DNA from: Podocnemis expansa
Lineage: Eukaryota; Chordata; Testudines; Podocnemididae
Assembly: GCA_007922195.1 (NCBI GenBank)
Contig: ML682028.1
Span: forward strand, 20,067,449 to 20,131,448
DNA: 64,000 bases
Reading direction: 5' to 3'
Position numbers and translations under genes: made by a program. This document shows, one piece after another, positions 1 to 10,640 of the stretch (within the stretch, counting starts at the first letter, position 1; each line of letters begins with the position of its first letter). The notes below the pieces were generated by a model. It saw nothing but the letters and a program-made list of their open reading frames with translations, did no database searches and was not told the DNA's origin.

Positions 1-906
1 ATGACATGGCAAGCGGATCTTAGGACAGCTGAACATAAGTAACAGAGCCAATTCTTCACGGGACCTGAGCTTTGTGTAGTCGATTGCACTAGTGCAATTT
101 ACACACTTTTTACATCAGTGTAAATTATTGTGCAAGGGTGCAGGAAAGGTGAATGAGCCCTTCGGATATGACCAGGACATCATCTCACCGCTGAAACAAA
201 CATGATGACATTTTCACACCTGTCTGTGGCCAGGATCTACATTTTAAGACCTTGGCATCCAAGATATCCACAGTGCTCCCCAATGCCATTTCTGTAGCGG
301 CAGTGTCTCCACTGGGTCTCAGGAGAAGAGTGCCACATCCCAATGCACTGACCCACTTCTTTCAGTACCCTGGCTTTCCCTAGGAACCTCCCCCCCACCC
401 CCCCAAGCCAGGGCTGAGAATTGCCATGCTCAGAGCCGAAATCATGTCCAAAAGTCTCCTCCCTTATGACTGTATTGTCACCAACCCTCAGGTAATATAA
501 GGTCTGCTTTGTTTGGCTGCTTGTAACCTTCAATACACTCTAAGGTCCCAGGGGACCACACAGGACCCAAGAGAGATCTGAGTTGCTCATCATCTGCTCT
601 TCTGTTATGGGACGTCTCAATGGCATGAAAAATTGCTCTTTTCTGCAGTCAGAAACCAGCAAGCCAGATCACGAGTGACTCAGAAATACCACTGCTTGTG
701 TCAAGAGCGTGCACTTTGGGATTCACACCTGATTGCTATGGGCTGAGGCAATACTCCACTTCAGAATATTACACCACCCTGCACCTGGCTGTATATAACA
801 CCACCTCAGGGGCTCTTTCTTTGTTGCATTGGGAGACTTCAAGATTTCTTTCCTAACCCCTCTCTTTCCAGGCTTTGGCACACCCCTGCACCTCAGCCTG
901 CTATAA
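1..906. other. Unique or unrecognised sequence, no gene seen
   Basis: I find no repeat family, splice-bounded coding exon or RNA gene here. The 98-codon minus frame near 237-533 has no recognisable protein features and I treat it as chance. Confidence 0.5.
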
Positions 907-1069
907 CAGTGGTTTTCAAACTTTTTTCCTCAGAACCCTGTTGAAAAAAATCATTTATACCCACAGCCCAACAATTACTTTTCGGCAATGCATTCCAGTC
1001 TCTCAGCAGGGGCAGCAGGGGGCGCCGTGACCCAGTACTGGGTCCTGACTCTATGTTTGAAAACCCCTG
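907..1069. mobile_element. hAT-like non-autonomous DNA transposon
   Basis: The left end reads CAGTGGTTTTCAAAC and the right end GTTTGAAAACCCCTG, which are imperfect terminal inverted repeats of the CAGnGG type known for hAT/Charlie elements. The flanking octamers TGCTATAA and GGCTACAG agree at 5 of 8 positions, fitting a decayed 8-bp target duplication. The interior has no coding capacity and contains a CTCF-like 14-mer at 1012-1025. The superfamily is inferred from ends and duplication length; the exact family is not known to me. Confidence 0.7.
1012..1025 (+). promoter_or_regulatory. CTCF-like motif inside a hAT element
   Basis: GCAGCAGGGGGCGC matches 13 of 14 positions of the vertebrate CTCF core CCASYAGRKGGCRS. 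It lies inside the hAT-like element at 907-1069, so if bound it would be a transposon-borne site. Binding cannot be judged from sequence. Confidence 0.4.
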
Positions 1070-1110
1070 GGCTACAGTTTGAATGCAGCACCAAGCCCCA
1101 AAACAAAAGT

Positions 1111-1147
1111 AAAAAAAAAAAAAAAAAAAAAAGGGAAAAAAAAAAAA
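1111..1147 (+). repeat. Poly(A) tract
   Basis: This is a run of about 37 bases that is all A except for GGG at 1133-1135. No poly(A) retroelement body is recognisable directly upstream, so it may be a simple repeat. Confidence 0.9.
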
Positions 1148-1837
1148 GCAAGAATCTTAAAATGTTATGCAATGAATCTCTCACATGGCACATTTTTCTA
1201 GAAACTCTGCTCCATCATCATGCACTTTTGAAGCAAATAATTTAAAATATCAAAATTCAAGAGCCCCTGATCAGTGTGTGTGAAGACAGGTCTGGAAAGG
1301 GGCCTTGCCTTTAGTAATAAAAGGGCATAACCTCTCGTAGTTGCATGATCATTTTCCTGGGCTTCTTAGAACAACCTTAACCAGAGCTAGAAGGAGGGCG
1401 GAAAATGCTACTAACCACCGATAAAAAGTAAAACCTTGCCTCTTGGATGCGACCTGGGCTGAGTCTGAGTGGAAGCAGTGAACAGAAAAACCCTTCTCTG
1501 TACAACAAAATTCATCTTTGTTTTCCTCTCTGGCTCACGGTAAAGTCCCATAAATCAAAACAAAAGCAAAACTCCAACTTTGATTGCAACGTGAACGGAA
1601 ATACATTTCAAATCAGAGAGAACTTCCCTCATATGTGTCCCGAGAGGCAAAACTCAACCTGTCCCCAGCTACCCCGTCAAACTCATTTCCTAGCAAACCA
1701 ATCAATGTCACAGATAACATTTTGTTTTAAAAAGCTAAGTTTTCATTCCCAAACGTCAGGTTTCAGTAAATATCTTTCCAACTGGCATCACTTGGATAGC
1801 GGTAGCATCCGCTTTCACGTAGTTCCTAGGCAAGATT
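1148..1837. other. Unrecognised AT-rich sequence, no gene seen
   Basis: Nothing here resembles a repeat family I recognise. The 147-codon plus frame at 1447-1890 runs into the SINE that follows and has low-complexity, non-domain composition; I do not accept it as a gene. Confidence 0.45.
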
Positions 1838-2056
1838 GCTGGTGGTCTAGCGGTCAGAGCAAAGGAGTGGGAAGCAGGGCTTGTGCCTAACTTCAGCCTG
1901 TGGTTTTGGGAAAGTCATTGAACTTCTTTGTGCCTCAATCATCTCCTTTATAAATAGCAGTATTGACCTCTATCTCACAGGGGTGCTATGAGGATTCATG
2001 TTTGCAAAGTCCTTTGAGACCCCTGGATAAAAGAACAAAGAATTATTATTCCTTTT
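1838..2056 (+). repeat. MIR/CORE-type SINE fragment
   Basis: A tRNA-like head (GGTGGTCTAGCGGT) is followed by the CORE-type segment with GGGAAAGTCATTGAAC and GTGCCTCAATCATCTCC, then a GGGTGCTATGAGGATT block and a short AT-rich tail. The order head, CORE, tail is that of MIR-like amniote SINEs. The copy is diverged, with no sign of a functional pol III promoter. Confidence 0.8.
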
Positions 2057-4011
2057 TAATTAAAGGCAGAATTGTTCTTGGACAGGCCTTGGGAGAATAC
2101 AACAGGGGGAGCATGCAGAGATGTTCTTTCTAAACCGAAGGCACTGCTCAACTTAATGGATACCATCAACTTGCATCTGACCCAAACTTCAGATGCCGTA
2201 AAACCAAGCTTTTTGTGAAACCTAAGATCAGTACAAAGGCTTAATTCATCAGCTTAAAAGAAGAAGAAAAAACCAACAACAAAAAGAGTTGTTTCTAATC
2301 AACCATTCTCCTTCAGTATTTGAAAGGGAAACAGGCTAACACAAATCTAAAGGTGAAACTCACTACAAACAGAAGTGAAATTGACCTTGATTTTCATTGC
2401 CCAAGATGAGACTAAAGCAAAATGTAAAAAGAGTGAAAAAAGCAGAGGACAAACTGACTGTACAAAATTAACACACTGACACACAGTGCTGAAGGATTTG
2501 ACACAAGGCACTTAGACCACCACAATAAACCCGTGGGACTGATTTTCTAAGGAAATGGGGCTCTCGCTTGTCATTATTGGATGCAGGGGAAAATATTCTG
2601 AATTACTGTTTTCCTAGGGCCACAACTGCTGCACCGCAACCAAATGTGCTGTTAAGACACACTGTGTAGAGCGCTGAGCACTGCAGGAAGGCAAATCTTC
2701 AGTGAAATTCTGCAAGACGGGGCACTGAATGGAAACCATGGGACAGAATCGCACACTGATTAATGACTATTATGATCTGAAGCATGGTAAGGCAAATTCA
2801 GATAGCTCCTACAGCAGCCATTGTTTTAAAACCTATGTCAAATTGTTCTGTAGCATATACAGTACACTTAACCAGCGCAAGATGATACATATATAATCAA
2901 TTAGGCCTAGGTTTCCTTCTCATGACTCAGAAAGTCTCTTGAGAAGAATTACGCACCTCCTCACAACTAGGCATAAATCAATCAATCCGTCAGCCTCTCT
3001 GAAAGTCTGATTTGGAGCTGATGGTTTCTTACGCCACTAAGAAGGAGCTGGCTCACATCTCTCGCAGCCGTTCGTGCAGGGAGGAAAACGACTTCTTCCA
3101 GTCGTGCAGAAAGGGAAAATTTGGGAAGCAAAAACGGGGGAGATTTTACTGCCGGTGGGAACAAAATGCTTCCCTGTGGAACTGGAGGCCACATCAGATC
3201 ACGGAGCTGGCAGACAGGTCGCACCACGGCAGCACCCAGCACCTGAGGGCTGCTGCAAGCTGCAACTTACAACACGACACGTTGCAAAGGACCCTGCACT
3301 CCTGGCCCCAGAACGGTTTCTGTTTGACAGCCGAAGAAAAAGGCGACCAAATCCTGCAGTCCTTCCTCACGCAAAATTCCTGCCAACATCAGTTAGCGTT
3401 TTGCCTGAGTGAGAAGTGAAAGGTCAGGCCCATGCCACTGTTCTTGCGTGGCTGAGGACTGAAATTTTCCCGTGTGGCTACTGATTTTAAAGACCTCCAT
3501 TTTGGGGATGCTCCACCAGCCTCCTTCAAGGGAGCCGACTCTCAGGCAGGGCCAAGGGCTACCCTTCTGGAAACCAGCCCCCTTAACGGTTTCTCAGAAT
3601 CAACACCCAAAACGGTGGTAACCCTCGCGAAGTACAGCAGAGCCCCAAAAGTGAAATGTTCCCCACGCTTCCCTCTCCCACCCGTTGCCCTGCACTGGCT
3701 GGCTGGTGGCATCGCTTTAGGACTCCTCACATGTGGCACCTGGAGCACCCTCCACAATTGGCTCAAGGCTCCTGTGGACTGTGAGATGTTGAGAAGAGGG
3801 CTTGCCTTTGCTCTGCTGGCCACACCCAGCCCTGGGGAGCCTTGAGCCCGCTGAGGGTTTTGGGGCCCCACCAGGCAGTAAATATTTACTCCTGCTGAGC
3901 AGAATAAAGGCTACACCCCAGCACAGCCGCCTTGAAAGGCTGCCCCTCTCCGTGAGTGCCCTGACCACAGACAGCCCCAGCTTCTCCCTGCCTTTCCCGA
4001 CTTCGCTGCCT
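2057..4011. other. Unrecognised sequence left of the CpG island
   Basis: There are no recognisable repeats. Overlapping frames at 3012-3419 and 3074-3412 on plus and 2982-3242 on minus open in several frames at once, which argues for chance rather than coding. If the CpG island drives a minus-strand transcript, this would be the start of its first intron. Confidence 0.4.
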
Positions 4012-4125
4012 CACAGAATCAGAGCCGATGAGGGTGAAAGGGGGTGCCTGGTCCACCCCTGCTCAAAGCAGGCGCAACCCCAGCTAAATCATCCCAGCCG
4101 AGCCTCAAAACCTCCCTGGGTCACC
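4012..4125 (-). repeat. CR1 LINE 3'-end fragment
   Basis: The motif CCCCTGCTCAAAGCAGG followed by CAACCCCAGCTAAATCATCC is the reverse complement of a common CR1 3'-terminal segment. The fragment is short and sits at the edge of the CpG island. Confidence 0.6.
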
Positions 4126-4305
4126 CCCCTGCAGCCTCCCAGGAAAAGTTTCTCCCACCCGCCCGCAGCCGGGACCCCGAAACCTGCCCCGCCTTGTCCC
4201 GGGACCCCGGCGAGGGGCTGCGCGGCAGGCTCAGAAAGCAGCCAGTGGGGTGCGGGACCCCAGGATCTCGCGGGGGAAGAAAGAAGTGGCCCCGCACCCC
4301 AGCGC

Positions 4306-4311
4306 ACTCAC
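4306..4311 (-). promoter_or_regulatory. Candidate first-exon splice donor
   Basis: Read on the minus strand, the sequence is CTCCGCG followed by GTGAGTGCGC, a near-ideal GT donor inside the CpG island. It would end an exon starting somewhere between about 4320 and 4800. That exon has only short frames, such as a seven-codon frame starting near 4389 on the minus strand, so it would be largely 5' untranslated. No acceptor partner can be assigned within the window. Confidence 0.35.
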
Positions 4312-4436
4312 CGCGGAGCTGCGAGGTATTTTCAGCGCTCGGCTAATCCGCGGGGCTCCGCTTCACCGCCCGCCCCCGCCTGCCATCGCCCGGCAGCGCG
4401 GGGACCGGGGCTTCTCCCCCGGCTCCGCTAGCGCCC

Positions 4437-4460
4437 GGCTCCGGCTCCGGCTCCGGCTCC
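4437..4460 (+). repeat. (GGCTCC)4 hexanucleotide array
   Basis: There are four uninterrupted GGCTCC units inside the CpG island. Such GC-rich arrays are prone to length change. Confidence 0.9.
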
Positions 4461-4579
4461 GCGGCGCATCGCCCGGTCCGCGAGGGCTGCCTGCTGGTGG
4501 TGGCCGCGCCCCGCCCCGCTCCGCTCGCCGCCGCCGCCGGAGCCGCCTTTCATGCCGCGCCCGCACCGCGCCGCCGGGC

Positions 4580-4593
4580 CCTGCAGGGGGCGC
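4580..4593 (+). promoter_or_regulatory. CTCF-like motif in the CpG island
   Basis: CCTGCAGGGGGCGC matches 13 of 14 positions of the CTCF core. Its place in a probable promoter makes it a reasonable candidate site, but this is motif evidence only. Confidence 0.45.
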
Positions 4594-4830
4594 TGCGCCG
4601 CCGCCCGCCCCGCCGGCCAGGAGCGCTCCGGAGCGGGGCCGGTGCGGCGGCTGCAAACGCAGCCCGCCCCCGCCTGCGGCTCCGCCTCCCAGGTGCGGGG
4701 CAGGGGAGACCCCCGCGGCACCCTGCGAGGAGCCCGCACACTTTGAGGGGGCAAAACTCAACCAGCACCGCGTCTCCCCCCGCGGAAAACTTTTCAAAGC
4801 CCCCCTGCAGCCAGCCGCTGCGGTGCAATG

Positions 4831-7800
4831 TTAGGCACGGGAAGGGGGCTGCAGAGCTGCCTGGGAATAAGCAGTGGGAATTTCCCTCCCTGCACACGCA
4901 GCCCGGAGGCAGAGGAGGGAGAAGCCAGCCCCTTCATTTGGATTCCTCTGCAACTGCGGGGCTGGCAGGCGGCTGTCCTGTGCAAGTGGCAGAGGAGCGT
5001 TTGAGGCACACCTGGTTTACTGCTGCTTTGGTTTGGTTGTTTCGATGTAACGAGTGCCCAGGACTTCGCCTTTCTGAATGGTCTTCAGCAGGATCAGTGG
5101 CAGGCCTGAGCAGCCTCTGCTGGAGAGGGCCTGTCAAAACAGCCCTGTGTGGAAATGATGTTGACCAGCATGACTTTTCCCCCAAGAAAATAATCGGACT
5201 TTCATTCTGGCACCGTACGCCGAAGCCATTCAGCCTTACACCAGAAGTCTCGTGTTCCCTTTGTTTCTCATTTAGACCCGGTGTTACTCCCATAGGACAT
5301 CTGAGATCCAGTTTTACCTCCATCCTCCATTCTGCAGACCAGGTTTTATCTCCCTTTTTTACTGTCAGTTAGTCATGCCAGAAAAGCTGAATCATGCAAA
5401 TCGTTTTTCTGGAGGCGCCAGCGCCACATGTGGGCGAGCTTCCACCATAGCTTGTGTGTCTCTCCTGGCTTGAGTCTTCCTTGCCCGTTCGGCAGCTAAT
5501 CTTGTCCCCAGTGAAGTCAACGGGAGCTCTATACGTGTTGCGGACTCTGATCACCTTGGTCTCAGGCAAGCAGAGAGGTGTGCGGCAAAATACAGTTGAC
5601 TTGATTTCACCAATTGAGACGATTAGGATTAATTGCTACCCCAGGGTACCTGGAACAAGAGTCCTCACTGCCAAATGATTCCTCATTACGGTGAGGCTGA
5701 TAAACTGCTCCCCTTCCCCCAAAACTAACCAAAGGCCAAGCCTCTGGTGTGTCTCTGGATCTCCGTCTCACAAAGGCCACATGCGAATATGCAGACGCCA
5801 TGATTCAGTCAGACCAAGGCCTGGACAATTACCAGATTGATGCTCATCGGAGTTACTTCCTATGGGATGCAAACTGGTTCTGTTTATCCGATGGGACCGT
5901 ACGGTCCGTACCAATGCTTAAGTGCAAGCAAAGGACCCGGAGAAGGTGGTGAGTGGGCATGGTGCTCACCTCGATGTGATGGAAGTTCCTATGACAACGA
6001 GATGCTTGAGCCGTGTTGGCCTCAAGGCACTAGCGGGACAGGATGAGTGAGCTCCTTAGCTCTCGAGCCAACTGCGTTCTTACCAGCCAAAGCCGGTGCA
6101 GTAGAAGGTATTCACTGCCTCATCCCCTTGTCTCTCCAGACGGACGCTTCTCAGCTTCAAACTGGGCTGCAGAATTGGAGGTTAGGGGCTCAGGCCCAGC
6201 TTTGGTGGACTGCGATTTGTTTTTGGAAACAAAGGGCTTGATCCCTTCAGCCACGAAGCAGAAGGGGGACGCTGCAGGCTTGGTCCACCAGCCTTTAATT
6301 CTGAGATGTCATTTCTGAGCCCATGGGGATGAAATCCTGTCACTCTCCTGCCGCTGTGCTGGCCAGAAGAAATCAAGGCTAAAATTTCTCCCCATTAGGC
6401 TGGATGACGGGGAAACCCTAAGAAAGGGGTAGAAGAGATCCTTCCTCTAGCTCCAGCGGCCATGGAGCAGCAGCACACCTGTTCCCCCACCTCCACGACA
6501 GCCAGTTGTTTCCCCCCAATTCCTGCCCTCCAGGCTGAGGGGGAAGGACTGGAGAATCTGTTTAGTGGCCGGTTCCCTTCCCAGGCCTCCAGTGCCTCCC
6601 GGCTTCAGCTTTACTGGGTGTGAAGCGTCTCCACGGGCAATGCCCAGAGAGCCTGGGAAGCTGGGCTCAGCTCCCCAAACCCTGTCCCCTGTCACAGGAC
6701 CCGTGCAGCCCCTGGCCACTGCAGGGTGGTGAGCTGGGTTTGCCCCAAAGAAACAAATTTTCAAAGGCCGACATGAGGGTAGGAAAAAGTGCACCCACGC
6801 ACACCTGCCTATGCACTCACAGACAGGACACAGTGCATGCAGACTTCTTTGCATGTACAAACACCCGACTGGCACATGCAAATATGGGGGGGCGGGGTGT
6901 ATGGGAACAACACGGATTCCCCATGCACAAGGCGGCCTCCACCACCCTCTTGAACACATGTCCCTGAACTGTCTGGTCTGATACTAGACAGCAATATTTT
7001 CCTTCCCGACATCAGTGTCAGGCAGAAACTAGTTTATTAGCCTCCTCCCAGGGCCGCTCGTGGCTGGAGTCCAGTGAACTATTTCAGAGCCATGAAAGGC
7101 CTGATGCCAAAAATTCCTTCCTGTGAGTAGAGTATGGATCTGCAGGATCGGGCCCCTTGTTTCCGAAGGGGGCCGGTCCACCAGCACAGCGAATTATTCC
7201 TTTTCACCAGGATGAAAAAAGGACGTGGAGTGAGTGAAGGTCACCATCTCCTCTCCTCAGCAGTGGGGAGGTGGCATTTTACCAGTGTGCAGACATTGAA
7301 AAGGCAAAAACAAAGCTTTTGTCTGAAGACCTAAGCAAAGGCTGTGTCGTTCCGCCCAGGGAGTGTTGATCGGGAACTCGGTGCATGACCTGAATGTCTG
7401 GCTGTACAGATGATGGCTTAAGTCCGATACGCCATTTATCTTCACAGGCGAGGAGACAGATAACTTATTCATGACTGTGCCTCTCATGAGTTCTCCAGTG
7501 TTTATTTACCAGTGGAGATATTTCAGATCCAGGCTCAGCCACCATGATATATTTATTTCCGCTAACATGGGGACTCTCTTCCTTGGCCGGTGGAAGAATG
7601 CTTACACCATAAGAGTAGGAACATTTACTTTGACAGGAGAAGTTGACCCTACACTTTCACCCACAGGGCCCTCGGTTCAGTCTTTCCCAGCTGGTTATCA
7701 AACAATCTAGCACATCTCAAGTTGTTAAGGGGGTCACCTGCAGCCGGACTTAGCTTCAGATAGGTGAACGGAAGCAGTTGCCTTATGAAATATTTCCATT

Positions 7801-8582
7801 TGTGTTGACTAAACTAGTATCCTTTCGCAAATCAGGGGGATACAAACACCAGATAAATCAGCTGTTAATGAAACAACGGCAGCATCCATGTTTAATTAAA
7901 TAGGCTGCCTGGACAACTCTTTATCAGGCACTTGAGAGTAGCAGAGCATGCCATGACCTTGAGATGGCGTGAGACAAATCCATTCCACTCTGGCGGCCTG
8001 TGACCTGTGGATGTCCTCTGAAAGGCCCATCAGAGACATGCTGTTAGGAGGGGTTAAAAATTTCTCAGTGGGTTTAGGCGAAGGGTGCTGTCGAACCAGC
8101 TATTTCATTTTTTCATTTGGGGCTTCACAGGGATCGTAGAAACTGGAGTCACATCTGTGCATAAGAGCTGGCTGATGAGTCCAAGCCAGTCCTGAATAAC
8201 ACACCATGCCGCCCAACTGACTTCTAACCCAGAGCCAAACCCGAGCCACATTCAGTGTTAGGAGCTAAGGGTCTTTGCACCATTGGTTGCAGACCCATAG
8301 CTCCCACTGTGGTCTGTAAGGCATACAGAATCAGGCCTTGAGTATGGATTTAAACAAGTTTCACCTGGGGTGAACCTTGTCTTTTCTTTGCTTTTGCAGC
8401 AGCTATGAGACCAAACATCAATACGGCTTTGTTTTGGGGGTTTTTTTTATTCTTAGTTTGTGATGGGCAGGGCCTTGCTCCCAGCCTGAGAAGTTGGAGG
8501 GAACTTTAGGGGGGCACGGAGTTCAAGCTGCAGAATGGAAACTGAGGAAGCCTGTAGTGGAGTTGGGGCCAGACAGTGTAAC
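4831..8582. other. Unrecognised, mostly unique sequence
   Basis: CpG density falls off after about 4850. I see no repeat family, domain-bearing frame or RNA gene. It would be flanking or intronic DNA of whichever gene uses the CpG island. Confidence 0.4.
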
Positions 8583-8757
8583 CAGTGGTTCTCAATCTAG
8601 TGAGCATTGTGGGTCCCCTACACAGTTCTCTGTGGTGTGTGGGTCACATCATCACACTGGATATACCACCTGTGTGGCCCTGAGGACGTCACATGGGCCA
8701 CCGCTGTGTGCTGACTGGGCTGCAGGCAGCCTGCGGGCCGTGGGCTGAGAACCACTG
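8583..8757. mobile_element. hAT-like non-autonomous element, 175 bp
   Basis: The ends are perfect 12-base inverted repeats, CAGTGGTTCTCA at the left and TGAGAACCACTG at the right. These are the classic hAT/Charlie-type termini. The flanking octamers AGTGTAAC and ATGTAAGG share an offset TGTAA, so the target duplication has decayed. The interior is non-coding. Confidence 0.8.
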
Positions 8758-8991
8758 ATGTAAGGCCTTAGCCTTCTGGGAAGTCCCAGCAAAGTCAGCT
8801 GGCTGGTTTGCATCAGTAAGGACTATTCACATCACAGTGAGGTGCACAAGGCCCATAGTCTGTGTCCCTGCTTGAGTGTGAGAGAATAAGTGACAACGTG
8901 AGGTGGTATCCACTACTGGAAAACGGTTCGGATTATTGACTGCTATCTAAACCCGCAGGCATCACGCCACATGGACAGCTGGTTATCCACA

Positions 8992-9280
8992 ATCCAAAGG
9001 GGCAGCTGTGTTAGTCTAGTTCAGTAAAAACAAACAAACAAGGAGTCCTGTGGCACTTAAAGACTAACACATATAGTTTTTGCATGAGCTTTCATGGGGG
9101 AAAATCCCACTTCGTCAGACGCGTTGAAGATTGGGGAGCTCACAGAATGGGAGGAAATAAATGCAGGGAAGTTTAAGTCATGGGAACAGGTCACACTGTA
9201 ACAGCAATATTCTCCCACGAAAGCTCATGCAAAAAATAAATTTGTTAGTCTATAAGTGCCACAGGACTGCTTGTTTGTTA
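8992..9280 (-). mobile_element. Penelope-like palindromic retroelement, copy A
   Basis: The insertion is flanked by the 10-base direct repeat GTTATCCACA (8982-8991 and 9281-9290). Read on the minus strand it begins with an inverted truncated unit, passes a spacer of about 90 bases, then has a forward unit containing a hammerhead-like core and ends GGGGCAGCTGTG reversed, i.e. the CTGCCCCTTTGGA type of end. The variable, 10-14 base duplications in this family fit target-primed retrotransposition. Assignment to Penelope-like elements rests on the hammerhead and the inverted-repeat layout, not on a reverse transcriptase. Confidence 0.65.
9082..9122 (-). ncRNA. Hammerhead-ribozyme-like motif, copy A
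   Basis: Reading the minus strand: stem I strand GCGU, core CUGACGA, one extra A, stem II GUGGG with CCCAU, GAAA, then GCUC followed by AUGC. AUGC pairs with GCGU with one wobble, which places a UC cleavage position exactly at the stem I edge. The core differs between copies only at the position known to be variable (N7). The extra A before stem II is non-canonical, so activity is uncertain. Confidence 0.5.
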
Positions 9281-9290
9281 GTTATCCACA

Positions 9291-10436
9291 GAGGCACAAT
9301 GACCCTTGTCAAGTACATGTGGAAGCCCTTGTGTGGTGTCACTCCTGCGAATCGAGCAGTTGCCACTAGAGCAGCCTGTGTCATGGGCGGCATCGCCACC
9401 CTAAGGCCTTGTCTCTGCCAGTGACAATTGGAGTGGCAACCGGGACAAGCTTTTGTTCTGTTTTTTGTTTGTTTTTTTTTCCCCCCTAACCGGCAATAAA
9501 ATCAAACCCCCTTTGGCTGAAGCGAACATGACACATTTCCTCCTGTATATAAGTTTGGGTGGCCGGGTCTGTTTCGTTTCTGTTCAGTGCCCAGGAACTG
9601 TAATTTCAGTCTATTGAAGTCATAATTTACTACTGTGAAAATAAACATTTGTGTTAGCTTGTTTTATTCTGCGGGCTGCATGTGAATGTTAATAATTCAA
9701 AACCCACATGCTTCCGCATGAGTGTGCGCAGCCTGGCTGCTTGCACAAACCTTCAGTTAACACAGAGACAGGCGTGCGTTCCCTGTGTTCCTACTGCGTG
9801 TGTCTCAGGAGCGTTAGCACACCGCGGATACCTTGGTATGTTTCCCCCAGGGGTTCTGTCGCTCAAGACAGATAGGAGATGATGAGCGAAGTGCCACTTA
9901 GCACTAAGCCAAGGATAATGAGGAAATCAGTAGGAAGGCTGCCGTGAGATAAAGGTAATATTTTATGTAAAGATGATGGAATTTAAAACCTGTGAGTTTT
10001 GGAAAGCTTCCTGTTTCTGGGTGTCCTTACATTTGTTTGTTTGCTGTAATTGCAATAAAAATTAAAGGAGATTTTCCCCATCAATGTCAAATCCAGCCCG
10101 CAAGCCCCTCTGTCAGGGTAAAATTCTCCTCTCAACTCCAGACAGGGATGGGGGGATATTGCCAGCCATGCCCTGCTTGGAGAGCTGTAATCCTGACGCA
10201 CAGAGAGAGCCAGTTCTTGCAGTCTAGATCCGCCTCACTGGTTTCGGAGAAGTTTGCCCACAGGATTAAGATGGCAGTTTGCTTCACAGTGTGCTGGCTC
10301 ATTCACGGATATTCTTCTTGCAAGACACCTAATTACATCACCAACGCCCATTTCAAGGGTCCTTAGGCAGAGGAGTCCCCATAAGAGAAGGTCTGACTGC
10401 CCAGGTCAGGGCTTTGAAGGTGAGGCTACCAGTAAG
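9291..10436. other. Unrecognised sequence, no gene seen
   Basis: There is a T-rich run near 9460-9490, but I recognise no repeat family or coding exon. Confidence 0.45.
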
Positions 10437-10444
10437 TCCTATCA

Positions 10445-10632
10445 CGGAGGTCTCAAACATGCGGTCTGTGGGCTGCATGTGGCCCCTAAAGCTATTTCCT
10501 GTGGCCCGCAATGACACGATCTTTCCCAATATTTGCAATGTCATTGTATGGAAAGGTTTCAGTGGTGCAGCCCTCGGGCTGCCATACTAGTCCTCACGTG
10601 GCCCTCGTGGTGATTTGAATTTGAGACCCCTG
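10445..10632. mobile_element. hAT-like element, family 1 copy 1
   Basis: The left end CGGAGGTCTCAAA and right end TTTGAGACCCCTG form inverted repeats. The flanking octamers TCCTATCA (10437-10444) and TCCTATCG (10633-10640) match at 7 of 8, a hAT-type target duplication. The interior segments GTGGCCCCTAAAGCTATTTC and GGTTTCAGTGGTGCAGCC recur in the copy at 36397-36557. Confidence 0.85.
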
Positions 10633-10640
10633 TCCTATCG

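Larger units (their letters stand above)
4130..4830. promoter_or_regulatory. CpG island, candidate promoter
   Basis: About 700 bases are extremely GC-rich with undepleted CpG, in contrast to the CpG-poor surroundings. The stretch contains GC-box-like runs (CCCCGCCCCGC near 4509-4519), a GGCTCC array, a CTCF-like site and a minus-strand splice donor. In vertebrates such islands normally mark promoters. No TATA box or credible long coding exon is visible. Frames of up to 291 codons across it open on both strands and have Ala/Arg/Pro/Gly-rich composition typical of GC-rich chance frames. Direction is uncertain; the donor favours transcription leftwards. Confidence 0.75.

Noticed and set aside
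4497..5372. 291-codon plus-strand open frame across the CpG island
   Set aside because: Both strands are open in several frames because stop codons are rare in such GC-rich DNA; the composition is Ala/Arg/Pro/Gly-rich with no domain, and the tail crosses ordinary sequence.
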